40,737 nucleotides of DNA from Runella limosa DSM 17973 (GCF_000482465.1 NZ_KI519429.1:194950-235686), one strand, 5' to 3'. Positions 20,101-29,084 are shown, numbered from the stretch's first letter. Translations and numbers: made by a program. The notes: generated from the sequence alone by a model not told the origin.

Positions 20101-22996
20101 CTTGGGTCTGACCCGCCGCGACGGTGGTGCTGGCTGGGCAAGTCAATGTGGCAATCGGCTCTTCCGACCATGTGAACGTGCGGGTACAAGTGGTAGTCAA
20201 ACCGCAAGCCGTGGCAGTGAAAGTAAATAGCTGACTGCGGTTGCAGCCGTTGCTGGTGACAGTGCCAGCAACACAACTTACGCTCACGTTGCCGCACTCA
20301 CTGGAGGCAGTGATGGCTCCGCCGAAAGGCGCAGTATGGACGTTGGAACAAGTGGGCAAGGTAGTAGGATTGCAGCCGAGGTCAATTGTATTGTCGCAGT
20401 TGTCAAAAACAGGAGCCGTTGCTATCTGCCAATTGTAAATCTTGATGCATGTACTGAAAGTGCCGCAACCAGGGGCATTTGCCACGTAAGTAAGCGTCTG
20501 GCTGCGGTTGCAACCGTTCATCGTGATGGCTCCGACATTACAGGTCACGGAAATGGGGCCGCATTGGTTGGAAGCAGTGACATTTGGGTCACAGGCTGGC
20601 AAAGTTAATGGATTGCAGCCAAGGTTAATAACGCCGTTTCCACAGGTGCCGTTAAACGAAGGCGGCGTGACGACCGTCCACGTGAAAGTCCTTGTACAGG
20701 TAACCGTCTGCCCACAAGCCGTTGCTTCAAAGGTAAAAACTTGGGTACGATTGCAACCATTGATGTCAATCGCACCTGCGGTGCAAGTCACTGGAACCGA
20801 GCCGCAGGAGTTGGATGCAGAAACCGCGCCGCCAAAACTACCAGCAGCAATGCTACTGCAAGACGGCAGATTGGATGGGTTACAACCGAGATTGACCGTG
20901 TTGTTGGTACAGTTGGCAAAAACTGGCGTGGGAGATGGGGTTGCATTCACCGTAAAAGTCGCTTGGCAAGTAGTGGTGAAGGGTGCGCAGGTACTGGTGT
21001 AGGTAAAAGTTACGGTTTTCGAGCCACCGCAAGCCAAGGGTGCGCCCGAACTATCGTTCGTCAATACACCGTCGCAGCCGCCGCTGCCCGATGCCGTTGC
21101 CAACCAATTGGTGAAAGCCAAATCTACCGCAGATTGCGTTTGGCAGGTACCGACGGCTGTGTTTGTCGGGCAAGTCAAACTGACCGAAGGCGTGTAAGTC
21201 AATTGAATATCGTCTGTGCTTGCCGTGCAAGTCGCGTTTGAAATTGTCCAACGGAAAATATTTGCACCCACTCCAAGATTGGTAATCGTAGTGCTGGGGC
21301 TGCCTGGCGTGGTAATCGTGCCAGAACCACTGACCAACGACCATGCTCCCGTGCCAATAGTGGGCGCGTTGGCAGTCATCGTAGCGGAAGTCACGCTGAC
21401 GATTTGGTCAGTACCAGCGTTGGCAGTGGTCGGTGCAATGGAGGTACTTTGCAATTCATGCACGCCCATGTCCGTCGTCGTTGCAAAAGGTCTTGCGTTT
21501 CCAAAAAGGTCGGTAGCGGGTGCGCCAGTGTTTGTGCCATTATTTGCTGCTGGCGAGCAGTCGCCGATGTGAAAATCTCCCGCCGTCGAAGGTGCTGTAG
21601 CTGGGTCGAGCGGGGTGTCGAAATCAGGGTAATTTGAATTTGCCGCATTCGGGATGCCATTGAGGTTGCCCGTTCCGCTGGGGTTGTTGTTTTGTATGAG
21701 CGAGTAGGTGATGACGGGAGTAGAACTACCGGTGGACATATTGGCAGTTGCCGAACCAGTGGTGTTTGACCCGCGGTTGTTCCAAATAAGGCAGTTTGTG
21801 ACTGTCGGATTGATAGCCAGAAATGTCACACCGCCGCCACTGCCGCTCGCCTTGTTGCCAGAGACCGTGCAGTTGGTCAACGTCATGGTAGTGCTGGAGT
21901 TGTATAAGCCGCCACCTGTGCCGCCTGCAGCGTTGCCCATGAACAGGCAATTGGTCAGCGTGGCGCTGGTCGAGCTCGTGCCGATGTAAAATCCGCCACC
22001 GTTGCTCGAACCACAGGAGTTGCCCTCGAAAACACAACCCGTCACCACCACCACCGTATTGTTCTCATTGCGCATACCGCCGCCGCTACTCATAGCTGTG
22101 TTACTGGAAAATGTACAGTTGGTAAATGTTGGGCTGGATTGGTTATTGAATGCCCCGCCTCCGTTATTTGCAGCGTTTGAGGTAAAAAGGCAGTTCGTCA
22201 CTTGATTTCCAATGGCACTGTTGCTGTACATCCCACCGCCACTTCCGGCGGTTGAGTTGTTGGTGAACGTGCAGTTTTGAACAAGTGTGGCCGCACCGTA
22301 GTTGTGCAAACCACCGCCGTACCCCCGAACAATTGATGTTCCCTCAACAATAATAAAACTGCCCGCACCACCATTCGCATTCCCACCTTTCAATGTGAAG
22401 CCGTCCAATTGAGTCGTGTTTGCATCGGAAACAGTAATGACGACGTGATAGGCGTTCTCGGTGTTGTTAGTAAAACCGACGTCGTCGCCGTTGAAGTCGC
22501 CGCTCAAAATGGTTGCATTAGCGACCCAGTCTCGCTCGGAAATCATGGTTTCCAAGCCATCGAAGCCGCCATAGATTTTTACACCATTTTTCAAATAAAA
22601 GGTCTTGTCGCGCGGGTCGGTGGGCGAGGCATTTCCAGATGGGTCTTTGGTTGGCAGGTACGTTCCAGCTTTTACCCAAATTTCGTCGCCAGAAACGGAC
22701 ACCTCAATCGCTTTTTGGAGGGTAAGGTATGCCTGCGCCCAGGAAAGCCCAGTGTTCGCGTCGCTGCCATCGGTCTTGACATAATACACAGTGGCTTGCG
22801 CACCTGTAGCCAGCAGGATAAAAATGCAGGTAAAAATGGAGCGAAAAATTTGGGGGGCTGTTTTACTGCTGGGCGAAATAAGCGAATTCGTACTGATTTG
22901 AATTTGTAAAATTGCTTTTTCCCAATCTGCACGCAGCGGAAGGGTATTTGTCCATGAATTGGAAAATGGACACAGAATTGGTAGAAAATTTTTCAT
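11147..22996 (-). CDS. Giant mosaic T9SS-secreted protein (beta-helix, MopE repeats, sorting domain)
   Basis: From ATG 22996 the protein has 3949 residues. The same frame stays open upstream to a GTG at 23194, but that extension is Arg/Cys-rich and overlaps promoter elements, so ATG 22996 was chosen. After a long n-region and signal segment ([14 protein letters not shown], aa about 55-70) come beta-helix 1 with a choice-of-anchor-Q-like end (about 73-519) and Cys-rich HYR/Ig-like domains with three LGCNP repeats (523-1023). Beta-helix 2 (1033-1389), HYR/Ig domains and a Gly-rich solenoid (1644-2309) follow. Then come eight MopE-like Ca-binding units (2316-3222), an 82-residue repeat, the family's shared C-terminal module and a T9SS type A sorting domain (about 3866-3949). 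It is likely a cell-surface adhesin or matrix protein; the function is inferred. The solenoid is nearly identical to that of the left giant gene. Confidence 0.92.
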   Translation of the reverse strand: MKNFLPILCPFSNSWTNTLPLRADWEKAILQIQISTNSLISPSSKTAPQIFRSIFTCIFILLATGAQATVYYVKTDGSDANTGLSWAQAYLTLQKAIEVSVSGDEIWVKAGTYLPTKDPSGNASPTDPRDKTFYLKNGVKIYGGFDGLETMISERDWVANATILSGDFNGDDVGFTNNTENAYHVVITVSDANTTQLDGFTLKGGNANGGAGSFIIVEGTSIVRGYGGGLHNYGAATLVQNCTFTNNSTAGSGGGMYSNSAIGNQVTNCLFTSNAANNGGGAFNNQSSPTFTNCTFSSNTAMSSGGGMRNENNTVVVVTGCVFEGNSCGSSNGGGFYIGTSSTSATLTNCLFMGNAAGGTGGGLYNSSTTMTLTNCTVSGNKASGSGGGVTFLAINPTVTNCLIWNNRGSNTTGSATANMSTGSSTPVITYSLIQNNNPSGTGNLNGIPNAANSNYPDFDTPLDPATAPSTAGDFHIGDCSPAANNGTNTGAPATDLFGNARPFATTTDMGVHELQSTSIAPTTANAGTDQIVSVTSATMTANAPTIGTGAWSLVSGSGTITTPGSPSTTITNLGVGANIFRWTISNATCTASTDDIQLTYTPSVSLTCPTNTAVGTCQTQSAVDLAFTNWLATASGSGGCDGVLTNDSSGAPLACGGSKTVTFTYTSTCAPFTTTCQATFTVNATPSPTPVFANCTNNTVNLGCNPSNLPSCSSIAAGSFGGAVSASNSCGSVPVTCTAGAIDINGCNRTQVFTFEATACGQTVTCTRTFTWTVVTPPSFNGTCGNGVINLGCNPLTLPACDPNVTASNQCGPISVTCNVGAITMNGCNRSQTLTYVANAPGCGTFSTCIKIYNWQIATAPVFDNCDNTIDLGCNPTTLPTCSNVHTAPFGGAITASSECGNVSVSCVAGTVTSNGCNRSQLFTFTATACGLTTTCTRTFTWSEEPIATLTCPASTTVAAGQTQAAVNAAFSTWLATASFSGGCGAVLTNNNTGAPSACGGSTTVTFTLDLSCQADQTCQRTFTVTTPSNPVWYVDGSAASGGSGKSWACAFQNLQDAIDVASSGQEVWVKAGTYLPTKDPFGNILPTDSRDKTFYLKNGVKIYGGFVGTETLLSQRNWITNSTILSGDIGTSGNNSDNAYHVVLSVSDASTTVLDGFKVEKGNANGSSNITVESVNIDRNSGGGIYNSNSSPQLSNCIISGNDCSSNGGGIANFSGSNATLTNCLIAGNRSLQYGGGVRNNESNPSFINCVISGNRSINLLGGGMMNDQSNCIIQNCVIWNNQDNNGLGSASSSITNFTSTPVITYSLIQNQTPSGTGNLNGIPNATNSNYPNFITLLDPATAPSTAGDFHITNCSPVLNRGTNTGAPATDLFGNARPFGTMVDMGVHELQSAAAGLTITCPVNQTGTAPYTLADFTGITSTSGGCGTVSITQNPSVGTSLGVGNHTITMTATDANGTTATCTFTVTVNCSALTTAAPTGSATQTFCSGATISDLVATGTALKWYDAATNGNLLATNTLLTNGTIYYASQMLNSCESVNRLAVTVTANTAPVLTYSNASVNFGNATTVSPTTGPSDNGSISGIIVQSVSPTTAPATLTVDNVTGVVTVPNNVPAGTYTVTVRAADNCNTTTDASFTLTVQSADYTISTTDGDIIIRDISGNSETLDVVQNGSNIQFNVTGRTYSLNGGAIVNFPAIVALTGANSITLNASAGNDIINVGGFSSANLLPSLTINGGIGDDQVNFNGDITFATDANLDVDLQNDNATPGTDQVSFTNSANLVLSGTGAAVIKVSRNIVFSNGTASLETTNGNLTLEANQQATASTGNFIGVSVNGATVRVNGTGTLSVKGKSGTDSAINQFGVVAQNGGLISGGTSGTATIEGSAGAGSANGNIGVYVAGTNARITSLGGNVSVTGWGGSAGASSTCRGVAVGTNGTISAGGSGNVSVTGTGGAGSGNFNVGVYVAGNTSTMIMSGGGNVTVTGTGGSSSSGNNNYGVWQESGGTITAGGNGSVMVQGTGGASTGNNNIGIYLSNTGTQITSGGGDITIIGIEGGGSSGFGINHQSPATITTAINGGNITLIANSMSLAGTVSTQVPGGSTTLRPYTNNVAINLGSTTNTTGGPLGLSDTELDQITTGTLVIGHANSGNITVSSAITRPASTNVQLISGGDVLISGGGFNTGGGTMSLSSVAVKPTFDGTDVTASTLSFASNLSIVINGATLGDGTVSTYTQLKITGEADLSGVNLLLTGTYVPVGGNTFTIVDNDGSDAIVGTFTGLLEGATIPNFRGSGLTATITYLGGSGNDVVITVINNVVCYADTDNDGFGDPNNSMTFIGSCGLGYVSNNTDCDDNDALEKPGQVWYADLDNDGYSSGATLTQCLRPTNYKAASELISTTVDCNDANAAIKPGATEVCDGVDNDCDGSVDEGVLTTYYADADNDGFGNASVSQQACSQPTGYVSNNTDCDDNDALEKPGQVWYADLDNDGYSSGATLTQCLRPTNYKAASELTSTTGDCNDANAAIKPGATEVCDGVDNDCDGLVDEGVLTTYYADSDNDGFGNASVSQQACSQPTGYVSNNTDCDDNDALEKPGQVWYADLDNDGYSSGATLTQCLRPTNYKVASELTSTIGDCNDANAAIKPGATEVCDGVDNDCDGSVDEGGLTTYYADSDNDGFGNASVSQQACSQPTGYVSNNTDCDDSDALEKPGQVWYADLDNDGYSSGATLTQCLRPTNYKAASELTSTTGDCNDNNAAIKPGATEVCDGVDNDCDGSVDEGGLTTYYADADNDGFGNASVSQQACSQPTGYVSNNTDCDDNDALEKPGQVWYADLDNDGYSSGTTMTQCLRPTNYKAASELISTTGDCNDANAAIKPGATEVCDGVDNDCDGLVDEGGLTTYYADADNDGFGNASVSQQACSQPTGYVSNNTDCDDNDALEKPGQVWYADLDNDGYSSGATLTQCLRPTNYKVASELTSTIGDCNDANAAIKPGATEVCDGVDNDCDGLVDEGGLTTYYADADNDGFGNASVSQQACSAPAGYVTDNTDCDDNDALEKPIQVWYKDSDNDGYAETGAATMTQCLRPLGYKAASELTSTTGDCNDANAAIKPGATEVCDGVDNDCDGLVDEGVLTTYYADSDNDGFGNASVSQQACSQPTGYVSNNTDCDDSDALEKPGQVWYADLDNDGYSSGATLTQCLRPTNYKAASELTSTTGDCNDNNAAIINSLSATISYAGTPFCKTLTSAVVTLTGSSGGTFSSTSGLSIDGTTGAINPSTSTAGTYTVTYSIASSGGCAGVNATTVVAIQGKPTITLNTLQQTLNEGNNPVLCDTDANPVNSLQFNVSGLCVVGSPVWRVQVGSGAWSAWSATAPVSQPSNNQPHRYQAACDANCASTYSGVIELTINNRASIPQNVSLVVDGVTVAVGETKEVCSLVTIPLTFNANCAAGEIVLYSVDGGEYSSGVPTGLVDNQFHNYRVRCRKSDGTPSCVESESGVMRLKLVTIPTAPTVSLSSTSSCDATASFSGQSTCGSLRTVWYNATTNVALPNLPSTVPSATTSYYARCQTENGCVSEKSNVVTFTLTPTQVAPVITASQEIVCTGTTVTVSANCPAGSQTFWNTGVTAPSFQVAFNNVTKQTYWAKCLFEGGCQSSESVRKDIYWNAFVLTLINVGETKSAVKPANDKSLWSSQFITRDGGPELEQSTQVNPTLFYVENANKIAPRYWTINVEACGLSTDGSLTFDMLATPEMGVIRSFNTHENNAPYFMYANREGWTELYAQNHPAYGFYQDNGAGGNVYDAGLPKGLYKLGIRYWDMKGWGSIYPSTRQPQGNVLAYQEYWFRIQSKDGVGVGAAREMATNLSSRRDLNPNSFATVLPNPVTNILRLQVQDSKGQAVQTTLTDASGREVLRRQFVPETNTHQEEFGVSELPTGMYFLKVSTSEKQTTLKVVKVGQ
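11409..11433 (-). repeat. REP-like palindrome read in frame as a linker
   Basis: The minus strand reads ATTTGTCATCCCGAAGGGAT then CTAAA, a hairpin ATCCC-GAA-GGGAT. It encodes NLSSRRDLN between the shared C-terminal module and the sorting domain. Similar elements are familiar as intergenic repeats in Bacteroidota genomes; that resemblance is from memory, not a search. Confidence 0.5.
13333..16052 (-). repeat. Eight tandem 348-bp MopE/thrombospondin-3-like Ca-binding units
   Basis: The 116-residue unit recurs every 348 bp (one unit is 354 bp, with [15 protein letters not shown]), with seven full copies and a partial eighth. Each unit contains [34 protein letters not shown] and [10 protein letters not shown]. 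These Asp/Asn-rich loops resemble the MopE (PF11617-type) metal-binding motif and thrombospondin type 3 calcium loops. Copies are near-identical at DNA level, which points to recent unequal recombination. A single unit occurs in the left giant gene at 5880-6110. Confidence 0.92.
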
Positions 22997-23053
22997 TACA
23001 GTCAAGGGGGTTTTAGTAAGTAATCTGTCGCAACGAGACGGGGTCAAAGGAGA

Positions 23054-23081
23054 AAAACACCGCTTCGTCAAGCAGTGTTTT
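23054..23081 (-). terminator. Terminator-like hairpin in the 5' leader of the 3949-residue gene
   Basis: Minus-strand RNA forms AAAACACUGCUU, loop GACG, then AAGCGGUGUUUU, followed by UCUCC. That is 12 bp with one G-U pair; on the other strand this position would be a C-A mismatch, so the fold suits minus-strand RNA. An outer 8-bp arm (23047-23054 with 23086-23093) may compete with it. The hairpin lies downstream of the predicted transcription start and 58 nt before ATG 22996, so it could act as an attenuator or as a back-up terminator for the operon upstream. Confidence 0.45.
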
Positions 23082-23121
23082 GGCCTTCTCCTTCTGCCTT
23101 TTCTACCACGAAAGACGAAAA

Positions 23122-23188
23122 CAAATGTGCGTATTTCGGTTAGATGAGGGTTAGCACAAACAACGCATTCTTTAACACATTCGGCGCA
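23122..23188 (-). promoter_or_regulatory. Candidate promoter and 39-bp box A before the 3949-residue gene
   Basis: Box A (23150-23188) matches box B (24849-24887) at 34 of 39 positions. It contains TGTGTTAAA and TGTGCTAAC (minus strand) exactly 21 bp apart. A CACATTTG (23129-23122), one mismatch from TAnnTTTG, follows after exactly 20 bp, as in box B. Box A ends 154 nt before ATG 22996. Confidence 0.55.
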
Positions 23189-23194
23189 GGACAC

Positions 23195-23221
23195 AAAAAA
23201 AGCCTCATTTTGAGGCTTTTT
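23195..23221 (-). terminator. Intrinsic terminator of the crystallin-like operon
   Basis: AAAAAGCCTCA and TGAGGCTTTTT form a perfect 11-bp stem with a 3-nt loop. On the minus strand a run of seven T follows. It lies about 37 nt past the stop of the 167-residue gene. A-runs on both sides make it potentially bidirectional. Confidence 0.88.
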
Positions 23222-23258
23222 AAAGACTTTTTTATTAAATGCTTACACTATTGGGATA

Positions 23259-23762
23259 TCAACTTACCGACGCAACGATGCAGTCGATGTTGGCTTTAGC
23301 GATGTATGGAAAGTCTGAACGACCCGTTCCTAGGCCGTAGGTTTGGGGATTAATAGCGTCGTAAATGCCTTGCGAAATATCGCCCGAGGCAATTGGCCCC
23401 GTGTTGATGTTGGGCGCAGTACCGTCGGTAAATTCTACCAAAGCTTGGGCAAAACAAATTTTAGGCATATTGTTATCCAACATAAAACCTACTAGAATAA
23501 TCAAGTGATCATCTTGCTCCGAACGTACACAATCTATTTTGCACGAAACCATTAATCCCAAATTTAGGGAAGTAATCGGAACGTTTGTTTGCGAAGACTC
23601 TTGGTTCCAAGTTCGGTAAGATTGCGTGTTGTACGTATATTGTAGGACTTCATTGTTACGGCCTGTGTATCCTTGCCATGGCATCCAAGAGCCTTGTACG
23701 ACTAAATCAGTTGAATTATAAGCCGTCAAAGCATTTGCAAAAGTGGTATTATTGAATTGCAT
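23259..23762 (-). CDS. Orphan protein, 167 residues, second gene of the crystallin-like operon
   Basis: I do not recognise this family. The protein starts MQFNNTTFANALTAYNST and has no signal peptide, membrane helix or lipobox. It is rich in Asn, Thr, Tyr and Gln, with a hydrophobic beta-strand region around LIILVGFMLDNN and four Cys (two in SCKIDCVRS). The C-terminal half has small-residue turns (NTGPIASGDISQGIYDA). The composition fits an all-beta domain. It begins 40 bp after the crystallin-like gene ends, and a strong terminator follows, so the two are probably cotranscribed and may act together. Export would need a leaderless route or release by lysis. Function unknown. Confidence 0.85.
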   Translation of the reverse strand: MQFNNTTFANALTAYNSTDLVVQGSWMPWQGYTGRNNEVLQYTYNTQSYRTWNQESSQTNVPITSLNLGLMVSCKIDCVRSEQDDHLIILVGFMLDNNMPKICFAQALVEFTDGTAPNINTGPIASGDISQGIYDAINPQTYGLGTGRSDFPYIAKANIDCIVASVS

Positions 23763-23802
23763 TGTTTTAAAATTAAGGGGATGAAAGATAAATTGGGGTA
23801 CA

Positions 23803-24690
23803 TTAATCTACCGTTCCTGCCTCCACGGAGCAGGTGAGGCGATTAATGGTGTGGATAATGACGGGCAGGAAGTAGAACACCCCGCCGTTGTCAGTGTACT
23901 TGTAAATTTGCCCACAAGCAAAATTAAAAATCTTACAACTGACACTAAACACGTCATTAAATACATCGGCCACTTCCGTCGAAACACCATCGGTGACTAC
24001 ATCCAAAAGATCCCCCGTTAACGATACAATATCTTCGATGGCATCAACGGCATTGCTGGTTATGTTAAAAGCCCCTCCTTCCGACCAATTGAAATTTTGA
24101 ATGTCGGTTAAGTTTCCATTGTTGTCAAAAACGGCATAAAATTTGGCATGATCGTCGGTAGCGGCGGAGTTTTCGTGGTCTAAATGAACATAATAGCAGG
24201 TAGAATTAATATCTCTCCACGAAAACGTAGGCATATAAATCCGATACACCGAGTCTTCGATGTTATAGGCAATAGCCTCCCCCGCTAGTTTGTCGTCTTC
24301 GTACGAATCAGGAAATAACTTACTAAAAGTAGCTTCGTTGATGTAGGGCATGGGTGGGTTGAAGTCCCAAAAACCTGGCTTTGAATCGTACATGAGGAAA
24401 CTTTGGATTTGTTTTTTCCAATCTCCACTATCGCCACGCGGATAATCTTCTAAATTATCATAATTCGACCCATTTGGAATCAGTAGAAAATTCCCTTGGT
24501 AATTTTCTTGGTCAAACACAATCACCCATCCGTTACTATCGGTCTGCACCGATTGAATGTCGTTTTTGAGGTCGTCTTTATTATCCGCTTTATAGTATTG
24601 CGTCCCCAAATCAGGTTGTCCCTGAACCCCATTATAGGCTTTACCATTGTCTGAATAACTGGTACCTGAAAAAAATGATACGCTACACAT
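23803..24690 (-). CDS. Beta/gamma-crystallin-like domain protein, 295 residues
   Basis: The N-terminal region (about aa 50-100) reads like a beta/gamma-crystallin Greek key: VIVFDQENYQGNFLLIP with the Y/F-x-G turn, then DWKKQIQSFLMY, which resembles the N/D-x-x-S calcium-binding strand. The middle part (aa 105-215) is acidic and aromatic with no recognised domain. About aa 215-250 are an amphipathic Val/Asp-rich helix (AIEDIVSLTGDLLDVVTDGV), followed by a Cys-containing end (SCKIFNFACG). There is no convincing signal peptide; it starts MCSVSFFSGTSYSDNG. Crystallin-fold bacterial proteins often bind calcium or act as inhibitors or toxins, but none of these roles can be assigned here. It follows HTCS2, is preceded by box B and an A-rich leader, and is cotranscribed with the 167-residue gene. 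Confidence 0.87.
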   Translation of the reverse strand: MCSVSFFSGTSYSDNGKAYNGVQGQPDLGTQYYKADNKDDLKNDIQSVQTDSNGWVIVFDQENYQGNFLLIPNGSNYDNLEDYPRGDSGDWKKQIQSFLMYDSKPGFWDFNPPMPYINEATFSKLFPDSYEDDKLAGEAIAYNIEDSVYRIYMPTFSWRDINSTCYYVHLDHENSAATDDHAKFYAVFDNNGNLTDIQNFNWSEGGAFNITSNAVDAIEDIVSLTGDLLDVVTDGVSTEVADVFNDVFSVSCKIFNFACGQIYKYTDNGGVFYFLPVIIHTINRLTCSVEAGTVD

Positions 24691-24820
24691 GATGTTTTTT
24701 GTTTAAAGAGTTTTTGTTGTTAACGTGAGAAGTAAAATAAGGTTTTTCACCCAAGGGGGGGAGAATGATTAATGTGCATAAACGTTGAGTTTTAATGAAA
24801 AACGAGGTTGTTTTCTTTTA

Positions 24821-24887
24821 CAAAATTGAGTCATTTAGCGGGGCAAGCGTTAGCACAAACGACGCATTTTTTAACACATTTGACCCA
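24821..24887 (-). promoter_or_regulatory. Candidate promoter and 39-bp box B before the crystallin-like operon
   Basis: Box B (24849-24887) has TGTGTTAAA and TGTGCTAAC on the minus strand 21 bp apart, as in box A. A CAATTTTG (24828-24821), one mismatch from TAnnTTTG, follows after 20 bp. No good -33 TTTG sits at the normal distance, which suits an activator-dependent promoter. The box ends 159 nt before ATG 24690 and lies just after the HTCS2 terminator, so HTCS2 is the obvious candidate regulator. Confidence 0.55.
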
Positions 24888-24896
24888 AAATGGCAT

Positions 24897-24925
24897 AAAA
24901 AAGCCCTCATGCGAAGATGAAGGCT
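24897..24925 (-). terminator. Intrinsic terminator of HTCS2
   Basis: Minus-strand AGCCTTCAT, loop CTTCGC, then ATGAGGGCT forms 9 bp with one G-U pair and is followed by six T. It starts 21 nt past the HTCS2 stop codon and separates HTCS2 from the crystallin-like operon. Confidence 0.82.
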
Positions 24926-24946
24926 CAGTTACAGCTTGTTTTTAAC

Positions 24947-27900
24947 TTATGAATACTCTGACGGTAGCGTACCAAATTTTTCCTGAAAGCTTTTGGAGAA
25001 ATACGAAAGGTGCTCAAATCCAACTTGATAGGCAATATCCGAAACCGTACCTGCTTTGGCGCGGAGCAAATCGGCGGCGCGTTGCAATCGAAACGCTCGA
25101 ATGAGCTCATTGCTGGAACAATCACACAATGCATTTAATTTTCGATTCAGTTGCGATTTACTCATGCTCATCGCCGTCGAAAATTCAATCACACCAAACG
25201 CACTGTTTGAAAGGTTTTCGTCCAGCACCGCCTTTACTTTTTGCAAAAATAATTCGTCCACCGTGCTTGTTTTTACTTCGGTGGGTTGTAGCTTGGTCGG
25301 TTTTGCTTCGAGGGTTTTACTGCTGAAATAGTGGCGTAGTTTTTCCTGCTTTTGGAGCAAGTTTTTCACCCGACTCTGGAGTTCGGTTTGGTGAAAAGGT
25401 TTGGTCAAATACTCATCGGCGCCCAATTCAAAACCTTCGATACGGTCTTCGAGCGTGGCCTTGGCCGTCAGCATCACCACGGGAATGTGGCTGCTACGTT
25501 CGTCTGACTTGAGGTGGCGACAAAACTCAAATCCATCCATGCGAGGCATCATCAAATCACAAATAACGATATTGGGCGAAGTCTGAATCGCTAAATCAAG
25601 CCCTTCTTGCCCGTCGGCTGCCTCTAATATTTGGTACTCTTTTTCAAAAATACTGCGTACATACGCCCGAATATCGGCATTGTCATCAATAATGAGCAAC
25701 ACTTCTCCCTCTTCCTCGACAGCCAACTGATTACGTTTTTTATCGACCGACGACCCTTCCACAAAAGGCAACAAGCTGCTGTAATCCAGCGCATTTGCTT
25801 GTGATTTCTGCTGGCTTTCACTCGAATGTTCGGTTAAATAGTCTTTCCAAGTTGTTTCATCAATGGGCAATCGTACCCGAAACGTTGTTCCTACATTTTC
25901 CGTGCTTTCAACCACGATGGTTCCTTTCAATACATCAACCAACTCCTTGACCAACGCCAGCCCAATGCCCGTTCCCTCGTAGCCCCGTTTTCGGTCGGCT
26001 TCGACTTGGTAAAAACGGTTGAAAATCTTGTCGAGCTGTGCGGGTTTTATCCCAATTCCTGTATCCGAAACAGTAATAACAACTTCCCTACTCCCAGCAA
26101 GGGAAATGTACTGTATATCGACCGTCACTTTCCCGCCAGCTTCCGTAAATTTCAACGCATTAGAAAGCAAATTGGTCACGATTTTTTCTACTTTGTCTTC
26201 ATCCACAAATCCATGTACTTCATTCTGATTTTGAGACACGTCCAAACGCACCCGACGACTTTCGGCCAAAGAAACAAACGAACCCGTCAACGTTCGGAAA
26301 TAACGCACCAATTCGGTCGAAGTAATTTCAGGTTTCATTTGTCCCGCTTCTAACTTACTGATGTCCAACAATTGATTAATCAAAGTCAGCAAGCGACTGG
26401 CGTTCCGCTGAATGACGGGAAAGCGACTATCCGCCTCGTATTCCTGAATAATTTGCTCCATTGGCCCCAAAATCAAGGTCAACGGCGTACGAAACTCGTG
26501 CGAAATATTGGCAAAAAAGTTGGTTTTAATCCCGTCCAATTCCGCCAAACGTTCGGCTTCTTTGTTTTTGTAAAGGAGTTGTTCTTGCAAACGCACTCGG
26601 TTCAACTGCGCCAAATAAAGCCGATACACAATCAAGGAAAGCCCCACAATATACCCCAAATAGGCCCACCAAGTCCGATAAAGGGGAGGATTTACGGTAA
26701 TTTTCAGCTCCACTGGCGTGCTCCACTGACTACCATCAGCCGAGCCAGTCAGCTGAAAAGTATAGCTTCCAGAAGGCAATTGCGAATACGTAACTGAATG
26801 GGCTGTCCCCGCCTCGATACGCTTTTTGTCAATGCCCAACAGTTGGTAACGAAAACGATTTTTAGGGGCATTTTCTAAATCAATCAACGAAAAACTAAAC
26901 GTCACTTGGTTTTGATCATGCGCCAATTGAATAGACGAAGTTTGCTCTATGCTTTGGGCTAAAATCTCGGTTTCGTCGCCTGGCATCACTTCTTGGTTGT
27001 TGATTTTCAACTGATTGATTTTCGGCAATTGGCTCGCTTTCGTACGTTGTAAAGCCGCTGGCGAAAACACCGTCAAGCCGTTTACTCCCCCAAAAACCAG
27101 TTCTCCTTTGTTTGTTTTAAAACATGAACCTACCAAAAACTCATCGGCTTGAAGCCCATCTTTGGCGGTAAAATTGGCACTAACAAACGTTTTTGGATTA
27201 AACTGTACCAAGCCATGATAGGTACTCAACCACAGGCTTTTGTTGTCATCGGGCAACATTCCAACGATATAATCATCGGGCAAGCCGTCATTGACGGTAA
27301 AATGCTCAAAAGTACCTTTTGTTTTATTCATTCGATTGAGGCCGCCACCGAGCGTTCCCACCCACAAGTAGGCAGTAGGCTCGTAAGGGTCGTCCAGCAT
27401 CATTGATACTTGGTTTTCAGAAAGGGTAGTCGCGTATTTTGGGTGGTGCCTAAAAAGACGAAATTGGTAGCCGCCTTTGGAATGAGAAGTGGCTTGAAGC
27501 AGTCCGTTTTGCGTACCCAACCACCACGTTCCTTGTCCATCACAGTAAGCAGAAGACACCTTTATGTTGGAAGGAACAATTTTTTCGTAGGAATAATATC
27601 CCAATCGTTTTTGAAGCGTATCAAATTTAATAATTGAAGAACCTAAGCCCATAATGAGCACGTTTCCTTGTTTGTCTTTGTACATTCGACCTAAATTTTC
27701 CCCCATACTTTGGATTTTTAAGTCGTATTGTTCGGTCATTTGTAAATCATTACGAAGGTGTCTGAGGGTCATTCGTGAAAAACTGACAGCATCATTTTGA
27801 AGTTGCCAAAACCCACCTTTTCCATCTTCGACCATGGCGTGAACGTCTCTAAAAGTAGGCAATGGCGAAAGACTTTGTGTTTCTGTATTTGTGGTAAAAT

Positions 27901-29029
27901 AAAATGCTTTAAAATTATTAATGACCCACCTGCCATGGGTATCCTCCAAACCTGACCAAACGCTCCTTCCCTTAAAATAATGTTTAAACTGCTGAGGCTC
28001 ATTGGTTTCTTTCAAAATTCCATAGCCACCCGTACTCACCCAGCAGTTTCTGTGGGTATCGGATTTTAGCCCTCCAAAAAGAACAAGATTATCCGATTGA
28101 TAAACAGGCGATGTCGTCAAAATATCAGAGGTGAGTCGGGTATAATGCGATTTATAAAGTCGTTTGTTACATAAAATAAGTACTGTCCCGAAGTCATCAA
28201 TTCTGATTTGGCTTGGATTTTCGTCGGGGTTGCTTACGGCAAAAAGCACTACGGTCTTATTGTTTTTATAAGCCAATACCAGATTAGGCTGAGTAAGGAT
28301 AAGCGTGCCATCGGGAGCTTCGTATATATTCAGAAAACGCCCCGTATCTACAGGTTCAATTGTAATCGGTATGTATTGATGATTGAGGTAGTCGATACGG
28401 CCAAAACCCGCTTGGGTCCCCACCACTAGTTGTTTGTTTTTGAGAAGTTTAATAAAATTTACCCGCATAGTTGAGGCGAGGTTCGTCTTCAAAAAAGCTA
28501 CCTCAACACGGTCGGTAAAATCTTCATTTACTGGAAAGTTTCCTTTTTTCAAATCATCGGGGAGCGTGATTTTATAAATTCCGCCCGTCAATGTGCCCAC
28601 CCACAAATCGCCTCGGCCGTCTTCGGATATACAATAAATATGCTGACTGGTCGCAGCGCGTGTATTTTTTTTATCGGTCAAAAAACAATGGTAAAACCGT
28701 TGCGTTTTGACATCAAACAAATTCAATTCACCGCTTTCTGTACCAATCCACAGGCGGTGGTGCTTGTCTTCGTAGAGGGCCGTCGTTTGGTTAGAAGTAA
28801 TGGTATAAGAAGGAGTGGTATGGGTGGTAAATACCTTAAAACTATACCCATCGTAGCGGTTTAGACCCGCTTTGGTTGCCATCCAAACGTATCCTTCTTG
28901 GTCTTGAAGTAGGTCAAAAACAGTGCCATGAGAAAGTCCATCGGCCGTTGTAATGGAACGCCATTGACTTTGTTGAGCAAAAAGTAGGGTTGAGCAAAAG
29001 TAAAAAATCCAAAAAAAACGCATTTCCAA
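24947..29029 (-). CDS. Hybrid two-component system with Reg_prop propeller sensor; HTCS2
   Basis: This is a 1360-residue protein in the classic HTCS order. A signal peptide (MEMRFFWIFYFCSTLLFAQ) precedes about 700 residues of two-component-propeller repeats (for example DGLSHGTVFDLLQDQEGYVWMAT and LWVGTLGGGLNRM) and a Y_Y_Y Ig-like domain. One membrane helix (WWAYLGYIVGLSLIVYRLYL) leads to the kinase with H844 (ISHEFRTP), N-box NLLSNALKFTE and G-boxes DTGIGI and GTGIGLALV. The receiver has D1158 (CDLMMPR), and the AraC-type HTH (AYQVGFEHLSYFSKSFQEKF) ends the chain. Family members sense oligosaccharides in the periplasm and activate adjacent genes. Here the adjacent target is the crystallin-like operon instead of a SusC/D locus. 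It starts 55 bp after the TPR-HTH gene and is probably in one operon with it. Confidence 0.96.
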   Translation of the reverse strand: MEMRFFWIFYFCSTLLFAQQSQWRSITTADGLSHGTVFDLLQDQEGYVWMATKAGLNRYDGYSFKVFTTHTTPSYTITSNQTTALYEDKHHRLWIGTESGELNLFDVKTQRFYHCFLTDKKNTRAATSQHIYCISEDGRGDLWVGTLTGGIYKITLPDDLKKGNFPVNEDFTDRVEVAFLKTNLASTMRVNFIKLLKNKQLVVGTQAGFGRIDYLNHQYIPITIEPVDTGRFLNIYEAPDGTLILTQPNLVLAYKNNKTVVLFAVSNPDENPSQIRIDDFGTVLILCNKRLYKSHYTRLTSDILTTSPVYQSDNLVLFGGLKSDTHRNCWVSTGGYGILKETNEPQQFKHYFKGRSVWSGLEDTHGRWVINNFKAFYFTTNTETQSLSPLPTFRDVHAMVEDGKGGFWQLQNDAVSFSRMTLRHLRNDLQMTEQYDLKIQSMGENLGRMYKDKQGNVLIMGLGSSIIKFDTLQKRLGYYSYEKIVPSNIKVSSAYCDGQGTWWLGTQNGLLQATSHSKGGYQFRLFRHHPKYATTLSENQVSMMLDDPYEPTAYLWVGTLGGGLNRMNKTKGTFEHFTVNDGLPDDYIVGMLPDDNKSLWLSTYHGLVQFNPKTFVSANFTAKDGLQADEFLVGSCFKTNKGELVFGGVNGLTVFSPAALQRTKASQLPKINQLKINNQEVMPGDETEILAQSIEQTSSIQLAHDQNQVTFSFSLIDLENAPKNRFRYQLLGIDKKRIEAGTAHSVTYSQLPSGSYTFQLTGSADGSQWSTPVELKITVNPPLYRTWWAYLGYIVGLSLIVYRLYLAQLNRVRLQEQLLYKNKEAERLAELDGIKTNFFANISHEFRTPLTLILGPMEQIIQEYEADSRFPVIQRNASRLLTLINQLLDISKLEAGQMKPEITSTELVRYFRTLTGSFVSLAESRRVRLDVSQNQNEVHGFVDEDKVEKIVTNLLSNALKFTEAGGKVTVDIQYISLAGSREVVITVSDTGIGIKPAQLDKIFNRFYQVEADRKRGYEGTGIGLALVKELVDVLKGTIVVESTENVGTTFRVRLPIDETTWKDYLTEHSSESQQKSQANALDYSSLLPFVEGSSVDKKRNQLAVEEEGEVLLIIDDNADIRAYVRSIFEKEYQILEAADGQEGLDLAIQTSPNIVICDLMMPRMDGFEFCRHLKSDERSSHIPVVMLTAKATLEDRIEGFELGADEYLTKPFHQTELQSRVKNLLQKQEKLRHYFSSKTLEAKPTKLQPTEVKTSTVDELFLQKVKAVLDENLSNSAFGVIEFSTAMSMSKSQLNRKLNALCDCSSNELIRAFRLQRAADLLRAKAGTVSDIAYQVGFEHLSYFSKSFQEKFGTLPSEYS

Positions 29030-29084
29030 AGGATATTTATCCTCAAATTAAGCATTTTTTTTGGATATAACAGTCCAGCAATAT

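Noticed and set aside
22997-23194. In-frame upstream extension of the 3949-residue protein to a GTG at 23194 (66 more residues).
   Set aside because: The extension is Arg/Cys-rich, abuts a terminator, and covers box A, the candidate -7 box and the hairpin. ATG 22996 with a signal segment after it is more plausible.
24831-24896. A 21-codon ORF (MPFWVKCVKKCVVCANACPAK) with a similar Cys-rich reading at 23150-23194, suggesting a conserved small peptide or leader peptide.
   Set aside because: Four of the five differences between the copies change the amino acid, the second copy has no stop and no ATG, and the 21-bp half-site spacing with equal distance to the -7 boxes explains the conservation better as DNA binding sites. 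A peptide is not excluded.
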